DNA of 64,000 nt from Chitinophagaceae bacterium (GCA_947454235.1 CANGIY010000012.1:49112-113111), one strand, 5' to 3'; shown: positions 43,301-51,449, numbered from the stretch's first letter. A program made the numbers and translations. Notes: generated by a model from the letters alone, not told the origin.

Positions 43301-44294
43301 CTGCGGCTTCGATTCAGCAATTCTTGTATTAACCGTGCTTGACACTCCTTTTGCAGGCTATATATTGGGCTCTGATTCGCTTTGTTTAGGCATGACCACC
43401 ACCTTCTCTGATACTTCACGAGGTGGCACATGGCACTCAACCAGCCATCATAGTACTATTACAGCAACCGGGGTAGTTCGTACAACTACGCCCGGGCGCG
43501 ATTCAGTTTACTATATAGTGCCCAATTCTTGTGGCATTGATACTGCGGTGCTTTATGTTACTGTTATGGATACCACAAGTGCAGGCACAATTATGGGTGT
43601 AGATTCATTTTGCGTAGGTACAACCGCTACTCTTACCGACTCTATTGGTGGTGGAACGTGGTTTTCAACAAGCCATCACAGCACAATCACATCAGCAGGC
43701 AGTATAAACGGCACATCACCGGGGCGCGATTCGGTTTATTATGTAGTTTCAAATGTTTGTGGCATAGACAGCACAGAACACCTTATTACCATGCTCGATA
43801 CTCCGCATGCAGGAACCATAACCGGAGCCGATAGTGTTTGCCTCACCCTCACTGTTTCAATGACTGATGCAGCTTCGGGTGGCACATGGGCTACTGCGAC
43901 AGGTAATACTTCTGTTTCTACAACAGGGGTGGTAACGGGCGTCGCTGTTGGGCATGATACTATTTTGTACAGTGTTACGAATACTTGCGGAACAGCGATT
44001 GCCAGAAAAGTCATTTATGCCCATGACTGTCATCTGGGTATCAACGAATATGAAACCAATCAAATTTACGTTTACCCTAACCCGGCTACAAACGCCATCC
44101 AGATTCAGATAGACAACTACAAAACACCTAAAAACCTTGTACTGACAGATGTGCAGGGACAGGTGTTGTTTAATAAAGCGGCTACGGGCACTGTTACAAC
44201 AATAGATGTTTCGGGTGTTGCCTCAGGAATCTATTTGTTGAAAGTGAGCGACGGCAGCCAAACGCGCATTTTCAAATTGGTAATCGCTCAATAA
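40350..44294 (+). CDS. Giant T9SS repeat protein, C-terminal part with sorting domain
   Basis: Continuation of the preceding ORF. The genuine frame extends upstream to about 40296, where GYSLYIDYNDNGRFSDSGEMVAEGG completes the GEVED-like domain. One Ig-like repeat (TRYQWQYSLDSTTWVDISGATS) is followed by 14 tandem units of about 73 residues and then the T9SS type A sorting domain (VYPNPATNAIQIQI ... GIYLLKVSDGSQTRIFKLVIAQ). The restored protein would be about 1,780 residues, an extracellular adhesin- or sheath-like surface protein. As found, the ORF has no signal peptide of its own, so if the frameshift is real it would not be exported. Confidence 0.82.
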   Translation: MVAEGGDMGSGFTLMYGSISTSATIGTHMLMLEGSDGGTTEARMYTIHVISPYCVGRPAAGYAASTLATACTPTSFTLNVYGETTLIGTRYQWQYSLDSTTWVDISGATSTSYSTVDTLTTYYRCVVSCSYSGLSSNSVPVRVFYVPGASAPVAGTLSGASYVCVGSTTTFTTTGSAGGVWSIGNPWLGTISSSGVITATSGGSDYVYYTVTTGCGTDVARLALEFRDRPAIERYYGDDFVCAGTTTTLTTLTSGTWSSVHTSIATVTTGGVVTGVSVGLDTIVHVISNTCGTTRTARPFWVIGPPVVRDIIGPDTLCVGSTATYTDSTEGGFWYSSCFSCGLISSSSYVTTEASITAYLPGTDTLIYFVTNTCGSSEVHHPITILAIPEIAPITGPTTVCEGGSMTLSDSISGGTWRSSSPGTATITTGGTVYGVSPGLDTVSYNTSNYCTTRVATYVIRVAPLPIPGIISGSDSMCIGDAVAFSDTATGGTWSSVNTSIASVSSSGMVYGLAAGIDTIKYAITNACGTRVASKPVKVLTVPLPGTITGLSTVCEHDSTFLSESVSGGVWTTASSFPATISAIGVVHALHAGTDTVYYTRSNMCGSRSSSYEVTIAPLPNAGSIAGADSVCLGTTTTLSVSSGTGTWYTTGHHTAITTTGVVSGTTPGLDSIYYVVINSCGIDTARHLIFALDTPHAGSITGADSLCVNRTTVFSDTAGGGVWRTTGHHSFVTVIGVVRGTSPGRDSVFYVVPNSCGIDTATRVITMLDTPHAAAITGIDSICRGTTTTLSDTSRSGTWYATSHHSTTSSGGVVSGSTPGRDSVYYVVTNSCGTDTAVRFIYVLDTAFAGAVTGTDSLCAGTNSTFSSTSTSGFWRTTGRHSSISSTGVVRSLTAGRDSVYYIVANACGIDTAWHVILLLDTPHADIITGSDSLCLGTATTLSDTSHSGAWHSTGHHISISTAGRVTSISPGSDSVYYVVSNSCGFDSAILVLTVLDTPFAGYILGSDSLCLGMTTTFSDTSRGGTWHSTSHHSTITATGVVRTTTPGRDSVYYIVPNSCGIDTAVLYVTVMDTTSAGTIMGVDSFCVGTTATLTDSIGGGTWFSTSHHSTITSAGSINGTSPGRDSVYYVVSNVCGIDSTEHLITMLDTPHAGTITGADSVCLTLTVSMTDAASGGTWATATGNTSVSTTGVVTGVAVGHDTILYSVTNTCGTAIARKVIYAHDCHLGINEYETNQIYVYPNPATNAIQIQIDNYKTPKNLVLTDVQGQVLFNKAATGTVTTIDVSGVASGIYLLKVSDGSQTRIFKLVIAQ
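40800..44020 (+). repeat. 14 tandem repeats of about 220 bp encoding Ig-like/SprB-type units
   Basis: Each unit carries the pattern I-x-G-x-D-S-L/V-C-x-G-T-T-T-T-L-S-D, then GGTW, a GVV-x-G turn, PG-x-DS-VYYVV-x-N-x-CG-x-D, and VLDTP-x-AG. I count 14 starts from GASYVC to GADSVC. Later units (7-13) are far more alike than the first six, which implies recent duplication of the distal block. Confidence 0.85.
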
Positions 44295-44305
44295 AAAACT
44301 GGTTA

Positions 44306-44833
44306 TTATTGGCAATTCTGCGGTGTCCTTTGTAACAGGGTGAGGTCAAAACCATTTTGTTTCAGGCGCGTTAAAATGCCCTGATAAACCGACTCCTCGA
44401 TTTTCGGTGTGCGGGAAAGAATCCAAAGGTATTTCCTGCTGGGGTGGCTCACAACCGCATAAGAATAATCGGGGGCAAGGTCTATAATCCAGTATTTTGC
44501 CCGGAACGGGAAGAAAAACTGCACCCACAACTGCGCATTGCCTGTATTGGGTTGCACAAACGCCTTGCCCTTGATGTACGATTGTTTACCATTAATGGCA
44601 TCGCGGTTGCACCTGTTTTCTACAATCAGGTAGCCTTTCTCGGTGAGGGTGTATTCGGCAGTGGTGCAGTGACACCCTTTTTGAAACCGCTGCGGGAACG
44701 AGGCTACATCATACCATTTACCGGCATAACGCTGCACATCAACAAAGGGTACTGTTTTCAATTCAGGCACCTGAGCATGGGCACCCAACCCTAAAAAGCT
44801 AAATATCGACATCAGCAGAACAAGTTTTTTCAC
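44306..44833 (-). CDS. Bacterial lipocalin (Blc-like)
   Basis: A 175-residue lipocalin: signal peptide about 1-20 (ending AHAQ), then the first conserved motif YAGKWYDVASFPQRFQKGCHC (GxW at about 38-40), the second strand motif YTLTEKGYLIVENRC, and the third region YWIIDLAPDYSYAVVSHPSRKYLWILSRTP, which matches the Blc signature. It binds or carries hydrophobic ligands in the envelope. No lipobox is seen (the signal ends at AQ), so it is probably soluble in the periplasm, unlike E. coli Blc. Convergent with the giant T9SS gene. Confidence 0.92.
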   Translation of the reverse strand: MKKLVLLMSIFSFLGLGAHAQVPELKTVPFVDVQRYAGKWYDVASFPQRFQKGCHCTTAEYTLTEKGYLIVENRCNRDAINGKQSYIKGKAFVQPNTGNAQLWVQFFFPFRAKYWIIDLAPDYSYAVVSHPSRKYLWILSRTPKIEESVYQGILTRLKQNGFDLTLLQRTPQNCQ

Positions 44834-44925
44834 TTAGTAAAGTTACTCGATCTAAACACGCTCACAACGCAAGATAAGATTTGATGATTCTATGAGGGTA
44901 TTGTGGCGGCGAGGTTAGGATTCCC

Positions 44926-45762
44926 TCATTTCAATGTGCTCATTCTCCTTCGCCAAAAAGATTTTGTTAGCCCTACAAACGGTCTGATAACTAGTAACCA
45001 CCAGGGTTTGAAGCTGCGCTTTCTGCTGGTAAGCAAATTCGCAACTACCATTGCAACGTGGTCGGGGTGCATGGCTGGTGCATTTTTGTAGGCTTCCGTA
45101 GGTGCAATCATACGTGTGCGCACCAGTGGTAAATAAACTATAGATGATACAATGCCTTTTTGTTCCAGTTCTTCACTGGTGCTTTCCACCCATTCCTTCA
45201 TTGCCACCTTCGATGCCTGATACGCTGCCCACCCCGGCGCAGCGGGCAAAAGTGTATTAATAGCTGAAATATGAATGATTTGCCCCTTCTTTTCAGCCAA
45301 TGCTGGCACAAGGGCCATCGCAAGTGCTACAGGTGATAGATAATTGAGTTGTATGGTGCGTGTAAAATCGTGGTGGCGGTCAAGCGACTCCCAAATACTA
45401 CGGTGAATTGACTTTCCTGCATTGTTGATGAAAACGTCCACGCCGCCTTCTACTTCTGCCAGTTTCTTGCTCAATTGTCCAACAGCTTCAGGGTCATATA
45501 AGTCGCAGGGAATACATGTGATGGTACTGCCGTCTTTGCTGAGTTCTGCTGAGAGCAAGTGGAGCCTTTCTTCAGTTCTTGCAATTAAAATGAGGTGGGC
45601 TCCATGTTTTGCCAAGGTTCTGGCAATTGATTCGCCTATTCCAAATGTTGCACCGGTTATCACAACTGTTTTACCGGCCATGCGCTGTTTCAACAGTTCT
45701 GGTTGAATTTCATAAAAAGGAAACAGGAAACGCTCCAGCAATGAATACCCGAATCGGTTCAT
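44926..45762 (-). CDS. Short-chain dehydrogenase/reductase
   Basis: Start is ATG 45762 (MNRFGYSLLERFLFPFYEIQ), whose ATG overlaps the TGA of the upstream gene by one base (TGATG type), showing translational coupling; the extra 32 track residues lie inside that gene. The 278-residue enzyme has the NAD(P) motif VITGATFGIGESIA (T-G-x-x-x-G-x-G), NNAGKSIHRS, the catalytic HISAINT and YQASK (Tyr/Lys) motifs. It is a classical SDR with unknown substrate. The N-terminal extension of about 28 residues is hydrophobic/aromatic and could associate with membranes. Confidence 0.9.
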   Translation of the reverse strand: MNRFGYSLLERFLFPFYEIQPELLKQRMAGKTVVITGATFGIGESIARTLAKHGAHLILIARTEERLHLLSAELSKDGSTITCIPCDLYDPEAVGQLSKKLAEVEGGVDVFINNAGKSIHRSIWESLDRHHDFTRTIQLNYLSPVALAMALVPALAEKKGQIIHISAINTLLPAAPGWAAYQASKVAMKEWVESTSEELEQKGIVSSIVYLPLVRTRMIAPTEAYKNAPAMHPDHVAMVVANLLTSRKRSFKPWWLLVIRPFVGLTKSFWRRRMSTLK

Positions 45763-46847
45763 CAATCGGCAGTTGCAACAGTGAAGGTAATTTCGTTCAA
45801 CGTCTTGTTCATAGAAAATTGCAAACCAAGGCGGTCGCACATTGATTTGCATATACACAGCCCCAGTCCCAACCCATTTCTCGACAGGTCGTCGTGGAAT
45901 TTTCGAAATGGCTTTACGTCAGAAATCTTGAAAGCCAATGGCTTTACAAGCGAATTGGTAACCACCAGTTCAAACTTATCGCCCATGGCTGTAAGGCTTA
46001 TGTGCGGCGAACTTCCATTTGAAGAGAACTTAATGGCATTGTCCACCAGTTCGGTGAAAATAATTTTGATAGCCTCTATATTGCCGTGCCACATACCGTC
46101 TTGCACTATGCGGGTTTCTACATGCCTGAAGTCATAAATGAGCAGGTTATCGAAACTCTTCACAATGGTTTTCAGCACTTCTTCAAGATTTGCGCCTTCC
46201 CCATTGGTAGCACCGTGCGCCCAGGCGTCGCTGTTCAAACTTGCAAATCGTGTCAGGTTTTGAGCCGAACGTTGTAGCCTGAAACCCGATGAATAGATGA
46301 CTTGTATTAACTCTCCCAGTCCATCTACCTTCTCGTAGCCTGGTAAATCGGTGAAAAGCATTGAGCAGTTGAGTATACCATTGATAGGTGTCAGAAACTC
46401 CTGATTAAAACTCTTATTCATTAGTGCTGCCAAATGGTCGTTGACCTCATTTCTGATGCTCCATTGCACTTTTCGGGCTATGTCAAGCCTTGACTTTATA
46501 GTTGTCGCCAGTTGTTTACCGGCATAAGGTTTCCTGATAAAATCATCGGCACCGGCATGCATGCAGTGCCTCAAAATTTCTTCTTCGGTGTCTGATACCT
46601 GAACAATCAACGGCTTTTTATAATAGCCACCCACCGACTTAATTTGCACAACAAAATCTTCTGCTTCCTCAAGGCACGTGTCGGCGTCGCAAACAATAAG
46701 ATCGTAGCTATTTTTTTCGATTAACTTGATGGCTGTAGAAAATGACTCCACCGACTGAATTCCGATTTTATTCAGCTCCAGGATAATAGTAATGGCCTGG
46801 CGGTTTCGGCGATCCCGATCGATAACAAGCACCAAGTCATTTTTCAT
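45762..46847 (-). CDS. Receiver domain plus HATPase protein lacking the phospho-acceptor His
   Basis: A 361-residue protein. The receiver covers about 1-125 with Asp54 in LIVCDADTC and a conserved late Lys (FIRKPYAG, K106). The kinase-like part follows: the HisKA helix reads SFNQEFLTPINGIL, where the usual S-H-E-x-R-T-P has Gln149 in place of His. The ATPase domain keeps ELVDNAIKFSS and NGLGLGLCICKSM. It can probably bind ATP but not autophosphorylate at the usual site. It overlaps the SDR gene at the stop codon. A plausible -7 box (TATTTTTG) lies at 46912-46919 on the minus strand. Confidence 0.82.
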   Translation of the reverse strand: MKNDLVLVIDRDRRNRQAITIILELNKIGIQSVESFSTAIKLIEKNSYDLIVCDADTCLEEAEDFVVQIKSVGGYYKKPLIVQVSDTEEEILRHCMHAGADDFIRKPYAGKQLATTIKSRLDIARKVQWSIRNEVNDHLAALMNKSFNQEFLTPINGILNCSMLFTDLPGYEKVDGLGELIQVIYSSGFRLQRSAQNLTRFASLNSDAWAHGATNGEGANLEEVLKTIVKSFDNLLIYDFRHVETRIVQDGMWHGNIEAIKIIFTELVDNAIKFSSNGSSPHISLTAMGDKFELVVTNSLVKPLAFKISDVKPFRKFHDDLSRNGLGLGLCICKSMCDRLGLQFSMNKTLNEITFTVATAD

Positions 46848-46991
46848 ATCTTCACATTCATTGTAACTGTTCGCACCTGTTGGAATTCAAGGTTGTTGGC
46901 GCACAAAGAAACAAAAATAAAATTATAATAATTCTGCAGGTTTCGAAATTATTCGACAACCATGTCGCATGCCCGAATTGCTCCAAAAGAA

Positions 46992-47678
46992 TTATTGGTA
47001 TTTTGAAAAAATACCTTTGTCAAAAATAGTCCACAAGCACGCCTTTTGGTCGCAGCTTTTTAGGGCAGCATTAGCCCATGTGTTGCAAGTATGAAAGAGA
47101 CTGTAACTACCATTTGCCTCATAAAAGGCATCATTCATTCCGTAGTTGGCATTGGTAACAATAGGTATAAAATGCGCATTCTGATTTTTTTGAAAGCTAG
47201 AGGTGATAAACTGCACGAGTTGAGCATATTGTTGCTCGGTGATCACAATTTTCCTGCAACTCTCGTTTTCAGTAAGGGCATGGTAATAAGTAGCATGAAT
47301 AGCTGTTGTGCTTAAACCGGTAACTGCCTTAAAAGCAACCGAGAATTTCAGATCAGCCCAAGTAGGTGTCTCCAGGTAAAACCCTTTGTCGCCCCATCCC
47401 ATTCCTAGGTATGAGAAAGTCGTATCCTGACCTTTTGTGTTGGCGAACTGCACCTCTTTTGCCCAGTCTATTTCCTTATAACGCACCGGAACTACAATAT
47501 CAGTATGCACGCCGTTGGTTTTTATGTAAATAGCCACACCGTTGCTCACTTGCACGGTGTGGCTGTTTACAGTAATTTTTGTACAAATCACCTCGACAAT
47601 TACAAAAGCTATTAGGAACAACAACAGTGCGCCAATCGCTTTTAAAGTAATACGAAGAGCCGTCTTTACATTTTTCAT
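46992..47678 (-). CDS. TIGR02117/DUF2459 family protein
   Basis: A 228-residue protein with an N-terminal membrane anchor (about 10-33, LKAIGALLLFLIAFVIVEVI) and a periplasmic domain beginning VAIYIKTNGVHTDIVVPV, the signature of the DUF2459/TIGR02117 family. Other family features are LGMGWGDKGFYLETPTWADL and YSLFHTCNTWANAALKSC (Cys and His, likely a papain-like NlpC-related site). The biochemical role is unknown. It follows the SGNH gene by 15 bases on the same strand and may be part of the same operon. Confidence 0.85.
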   Translation of the reverse strand: MKNVKTALRITLKAIGALLLFLIAFVIVEVICTKITVNSHTVQVSNGVAIYIKTNGVHTDIVVPVRYKEIDWAKEVQFANTKGQDTTFSYLGMGWGDKGFYLETPTWADLKFSVAFKAVTGLSTTAIHATYYHALTENESCRKIVITEQQYAQLVQFITSSFQKNQNAHFIPIVTNANYGMNDAFYEANGSYSLFHTCNTWANAALKSCDQKACLWTIFDKGIFSKYQ

Positions 47679-47693
47679 AGATTCAATACGAAA

Positions 47694-48662
47694 TTACTTT
47701 CGTCCTATTGCATTATAAATCAAGGATGTAAAAGCGGTATCCTTACATAACGTGCGGCAAAAATCGCTAGCACCTTTGTCATTTAAATGGTTAGGGTCAT
47801 AATACCTTTTGGCGTCAGCACAAAATTCAAGGAGCGCCTTGTCGAAAAATGGAATATTCAACTCCCTGCAAATTTGCCCTGTAACTGCAAATGATTTTGC
47901 ATCAAATAAATCTTTATAAACAGGTCCCTGAACGCAAATAAATTGGATATTTTTCGACTTACAAAATGAATCCAAAAATTGCACTTCTAATTTTATACTA
48001 TCTTTTTTCGAGCGAAAATAACGGAAATTATTTCCATTGCGTTCATCTGCAAGAATTGGTGCTGAGACAGAGTCCCAGACATAACTGAATGTCAAATAAC
48101 GATTTTTATCCCACAATTTTCCATTTTTTCGTAGAATGCAATCCATAAATATCTTATATTTCAATACTGCGTAACAAGGTAAATATTGTTCTGCCCAATT
48201 GTAGTTGAAATAATTCACGATTTCTTCTCTGTCTTCCTGTGCGAAAAAAGCATATCTTGAAAAACTGTGCTTTTCATTATAATTGGTATTGCCTACTAAG
48301 TTGAGAGGACCAGGCGAGACATAAGGGTCAAAACTAAGAATCACTACTTTTGGTGCTTTGCTATGTTTGAGATATTGTTTTAACTGCATATAGGCAAATG
48401 ATATTTCGCCATGCCCAAGAATCCCCATGTTTAGAAATTTTATGTTCATCGAGTCTTGAAAAATTCGGGGAACAAAATGGTTGGCACATCTTGAATTCCC
48501 AAAAGCGATTACATCATAGTCAAGGTTTTTTCCAATAGTATAAATGTCATGCCCGTTTACTGTCTTATCTTTTAACCTGTAAACTATGCCTATCTGCAAG
48601 ACCGTTGCGATAGCCAAAATCAAAATTCCAAGAATGGCGAGCTTTTTGATGAATATCTTCAT
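47694..48662 (-). CDS. SGNH-hydrolase-like membrane-anchored acyltransferase partner
   Basis: A 322-residue protein with an N-terminal signal anchor (about 7-27) and an SGNH/DltD-like fold: block I DVIAFGNSRCANHF (Ser nucleophile in GNSR), a middle VVILSFDPYVS block and the terminal DPNHLNDKGASDF (Asp-x-x-His pair). Such proteins work with MBOAT acyltransferases to place acetyl or other acyl groups on polysaccharide in the periplasm. Its start lies three bases after the MBOAT stop, so the two are certainly cotranscribed. Confidence 0.8.
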   Translation of the reverse strand: MKIFIKKLAILGILILAIATVLQIGIVYRLKDKTVNGHDIYTIGKNLDYDVIAFGNSRCANHFVPRIFQDSMNIKFLNMGILGHGEISFAYMQLKQYLKHSKAPKVVILSFDPYVSPGPLNLVGNTNYNEKHSFSRYAFFAQEDREEIVNYFNYNWAEQYLPCYAVLKYKIFMDCILRKNGKLWDKNRYLTFSYVWDSVSAPILADERNGNNFRYFRSKKDSIKLEVQFLDSFCKSKNIQFICVQGPVYKDLFDAKSFAVTGQICRELNIPFFDKALLEFCADAKRYYDPNHLNDKGASDFCRTLCKDTAFTSLIYNAIGRK

Positions 48663-48665
48663 TGG

Positions 48666-50087
48666 CTAGAACTGAAAATAGATAAAACTTGAATTGTCAT
48701 TTGAATAATACACAAGCACGAAGAACATGATAATATAAACTGAATACCTGATCAACTTATTTTTAGGAAATGCAAGCGCACGTTCATCTTTTCTAAAATT
48801 CCAGTCAATGAGAAGTAGAGGCAAACAATAAATTGGGAAGAAACTTCTTAGTTTGGGTAATTGGTTAAGATTATGCCCCATTTGCTTTATAAACTCGATT
48901 GCTACATTAAGATTTGGCGCTCTAAAGAATACCCATGCTAATGTTACGAATAAGAAAGTCGTCAGCATACCTGCTATTTCCCTGAAGTTGGGAAAAGCAC
49001 TGTTTTCAGCAACAACTCCGGTTGAAAACTGCCTGTTTTTATTTGAAAGCAACAAGGGAATGAATAAAAGGGCGTGTATTAAACCCCAAATAATAAAAGT
49101 CCAATTGGCACCATGCCAAAAGCCACTCACTAAGAATATAACAAATGTGTTCCTGATTACTTTTGGTCTGCTTACCCTCGCACCTCCAAGCGGGATATAC
49201 AAGTAATCTCTAAACCAAGAAGAAAGGGAAATGTGCCATCTACGCCAAAATTCGGCTATATTTCTAGAGAAGTAAGGGAATTTAAAATTTGACAATAGCT
49301 CAAATCCAAACAATTTGGCGGTACCCAATGCAATGTCAGAATACCCCGAAAAGTCACAATAAATTTGGAAAGAAAAATATACAGCACCCAACATTATGGT
49401 TGCCCCATTGTAAAAATGGTAATTTTTATAGACATCATCTACAATAGGTGCAAGATTGTCTGCTATTACTATTTTTTTAAAAAAGCCCCACAACATTAGC
49501 CTAAGCCCTTGTACAGACTGCTGATAATTGAATGTGCGTGGTTTTTGAACTTGAGGTACTAAATGCGATGCTCGTTCGATAGGACCTGCTACCAAGAGCG
49601 GGAAGAAACAAACGAACATCGCATAGTCTACAAAATTCTTCGTTGGTTTAAACTGGCCCCTGTATATGTCAATTACATAACTCATGCCATGAAAGGTGTA
49701 AAATGATATACCTAATGGCAGTGCAACATTGATAAGATAAGGATGTACATTAAAGCCTGTATGACTAAAGAAAGTAGCGGCTTCATTGACAAAGAAATTA
49801 TAATACTTGAATATCGCCAGTATTATTAGATTATTGAAGATGCTTAGGTATAAATAAGTCTTTTTTCGCCGCTCATTACAGGTATGCACCCACAACCCAA
49901 AAAAGTAGTCGATAAGCGTCGATAATATAAGCAGGCTTACAAAACGCCAATCGAACCAACCATAAAAAAAATAACTCGCCAATAATACCAGAATGTTCTG
50001 AACCTTTAATGATTTGTTGAAAACAAACCAATAAAGTACAAACATTACAGGTAAGAATACGAAAAAAGCAAACGAGTTAAATAGCAT
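48666..50087 (-). CDS. MBOAT family O-acyltransferase (AlgI-like)
   Basis: A 473-residue polytopic protein of the AlgI/DltB branch of membrane-bound O-acyltransferases. It starts MLFNSFAFFVFLPVMFVLYWF and has the family core PLGISFYTFHGMSYVIDIYRG, NIAEFWRRWHISLSSWFRDYLYIPLGG and the catalytic His in LVSGFWHGANWTFIIWG. It passes acyl groups across the inner membrane for transfer to a surface polysaccharide. With the SGNH gene immediately downstream it forms a two-component O-acetylation unit; no alginate genes are present, so the glycan is unknown. Confidence 0.93.
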   Translation of the reverse strand: MLFNSFAFFVFLPVMFVLYWFVFNKSLKVQNILVLLASYFFYGWFDWRFVSLLILSTLIDYFFGLWVHTCNERRKKTYLYLSIFNNLIILAIFKYYNFFVNEAATFFSHTGFNVHPYLINVALPLGISFYTFHGMSYVIDIYRGQFKPTKNFVDYAMFVCFFPLLVAGPIERASHLVPQVQKPRTFNYQQSVQGLRLMLWGFFKKIVIADNLAPIVDDVYKNYHFYNGATIMLGAVYFSFQIYCDFSGYSDIALGTAKLFGFELLSNFKFPYFSRNIAEFWRRWHISLSSWFRDYLYIPLGGARVSRPKVIRNTFVIFLVSGFWHGANWTFIIWGLIHALLFIPLLLSNKNRQFSTGVVAENSAFPNFREIAGMLTTFLFVTLAWVFFRAPNLNVAIEFIKQMGHNLNQLPKLRSFFPIYCLPLLLIDWNFRKDERALAFPKNKLIRYSVYIIMFFVLVYYSNDNSSFIYFQF

Positions 50088-50210
50088 CTATTAGATTTAA
50101 AACTGCACCCGTTATAAATCGGACTTTAAATTTAGCGGGTGAAATTACCAAACTATGATGAAAATTCGCACATATTGTGTTATTTAGGCTAAAATCCGTT
50201 TGCTTTATCA

Positions 50211-50606
50211 CTATCCTTTCACCATATACAATAGGTTCCAGCGGTGCCCATCAATGTCTTGAAAAACACAGCCATACATGGGGCCATTCATAGGGTATGG
50301 TTTATGGCCTGATGTGCCTCCGGCTGCAATCACTTTCTCAACCATTTCATCTACTTCTTCTTTGCTTTGCGCATCTACCGAAAGCAAAACATTGCAACCG
50401 GCAACCGGTGTGCTGTCGTTCGTAAAGCCATTAAAAACGCTTCTTTCAAACAACATTACGACTACTTTTTTGTCGCCAACACGCAAAGGTGCTGAAGTTG
50501 GTGTGCGACCCGGGCCATCGCCAATCGTAAAACCTATGTTACTGTAAAACGCAATAGATTTTTCAATGTTTGTTACCGGCAACGAGAGCCAAAATTCCTT
50601 CATCAT
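50211..50606 (-). CDS. VOC (glyoxalase/bleomycin resistance) family protein
   Basis: A 131-residue single VOC module: the first beta-alpha-beta unit begins FWLSLPVTNIEKSIAFYSNIGF, and the closing strand GCVFQDIDGHRWNLLYM carries the conserved DPDGH-like turn. Sequence resembles the PhnB/YaeR-type lactoylglutathione-lyase-like group; the substrate is unknown. It is the last gene of the ArsR-AHSA1-VOC operon, 10 bases after the AHSA1 stop. Confidence 0.88.
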   Translation of the reverse strand: MMKEFWLSLPVTNIEKSIAFYSNIGFTIGDGPGRTPTSAPLRVGDKKVVVMLFERSVFNGFTNDSTPVAGCNVLLSVDAQSKEEVDEMVEKVIAAGGTSGHKPYPMNGPMYGCVFQDIDGHRWNLLYMVKG

Positions 50607-50616
50607 AATTGTATTG

Positions 50617-51111
50617 TTAGTTTTTAAGTGATTCTAAAACATTATCCAATCGTTCGTGCCCTTCAACCACACCGCGTTCCATGCCGCTCATTATCATACC
50701 ATCACGGTCTTGCAACGAACGGAAAATAGCCTGGATTGTTACTTTCGTTCTGCCGCCCGGAAGCTCTTCCAAAGTTAGAAATTCAAGTGACACATGCCCT
50801 TTTTCAGGCAAACCCTCAAATTCAAAAGTCCTGATTACGCGCTCAGGCGGGCAAACCTCATGTATGACGCCATTGAAAGCAAACTCAAAGCCATCACGGC
50901 GTGTGTGTACAAACCTCCACGAACCATGAGTGCGATTATCGAGCTTTTCAATTTTAGTCTGTAGGTCCTTTGGTCCCATCCATTGAGTAATTAATTCCGG
51001 CTCTGAGAATGCACGGAACACCAGATCGCGTGTTGCCTCAAATTCTCTGATGATGAAAACCTCTTGCTTGCCGGGTTCGGCGATTACTTGCGTTTTGTTA
51101 CCTGAGCTCAT
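50617..51111 (-). CDS. SRPBCC (AHSA1) family protein
   Basis: A 164-residue START-like protein matching the Activator of Hsp90 ATPase 1-like family: FIIREFEATRDLVFRAFSEPELITQWMGPKD, then GSWRFVHTRRDGFEFAFNGVIHEV, ERVIRTFEFEGLPEKGHVSLEF and the closing helix GMERGVVEGHERLDNVLESL. Such proteins bind small hydrophobic ligands and often sit next to an ArsR repressor. The start overlaps the ArsR stop by 4 bases (ATGA), so translation is coupled. Confidence 0.92.
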   Translation of the reverse strand: MSSGNKTQVIAEPGKQEVFIIREFEATRDLVFRAFSEPELITQWMGPKDLQTKIEKLDNRTHGSWRFVHTRRDGFEFAFNGVIHEVCPPERVIRTFEFEGLPEKGHVSLEFLTLEELPGGRTKVTIQAIFRSLQDRDGMIMSGMERGVVEGHERLDNVLESLKN

Positions 51112-51428
51112 AATTCTTTATTTTTAATTTGTTCCAATAAATCGTCGATTCTGTTGAAATTGTCTTCCCACATTTGCCTGAAAGGTTCCAGCCAGTCTGC
51201 TACCTCTTTGAGTTTCATAGGCACTATTTTATAATAGATTTCTCGCCCCAATTGTTCACCCGCCACCAGTCCACATTCCTGCAACACCTTGATGTGTTTC
51301 GAAACAGCTTGTCGGGTGGTGTCAAACCGCTCTGCAAGCGTATTGGGTGTCAATGCCTGTGTCATTAACAGCGTTACAATGGCCCTGCGAGTTGGGTCGG
51401 CAATGGCCTGGAAAATATCTCTTCTCAT
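51108..51428 (-). CDS. ArsR family transcriptional regulator
   Basis: A 106-residue winged-helix repressor. ATG 51428 (MRRDIFQAIADPTRRAIVTLLM) is chosen; the longer track start at 51461 lies inside the operator-promoter. The helix-turn-helix is TPNTLAERFDTTRQAVSKHIKVLQECGLV (about 30-58), followed by the wing GREIYYKIVP. There is no ArsR-type Cys metal site in the DNA-reading helix, so it likely responds to a non-metal signal, as in the AHSA1-linked ArsR branch. It leads a three-gene operon and probably represses itself through the two palindromes just upstream. Confidence 0.92.
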   Translation of the reverse strand: MRRDIFQAIADPTRRAIVTLLMTQALTPNTLAERFDTTRQAVSKHIKVLQECGLVAGEQLGREIYYKIVPMKLKEVADWLEPFRQMWEDNFNRIDDLLEQIKNKEL

Positions 51429-51433
51429 AATTT

Positions 51434-51449
51434 GCAACCGATCAGTTGC
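51434..51449. promoter_or_regulatory. ArsR operator, copy 1
   Basis: GCAACCGATCAGTTGC, an inverted repeat with arms GCAAC/GTTGC. It is the reverse complement of copy 2 except for one base. It lies at the predicted transcription start. Confidence 0.65.

Noticed and set aside
40800-44020. CRISPR-like array suggested by regular spacing
   Set aside because: The repeats are about 220 bp, in frame with coding sequence, and diverge by codon. They encode protein repeats.
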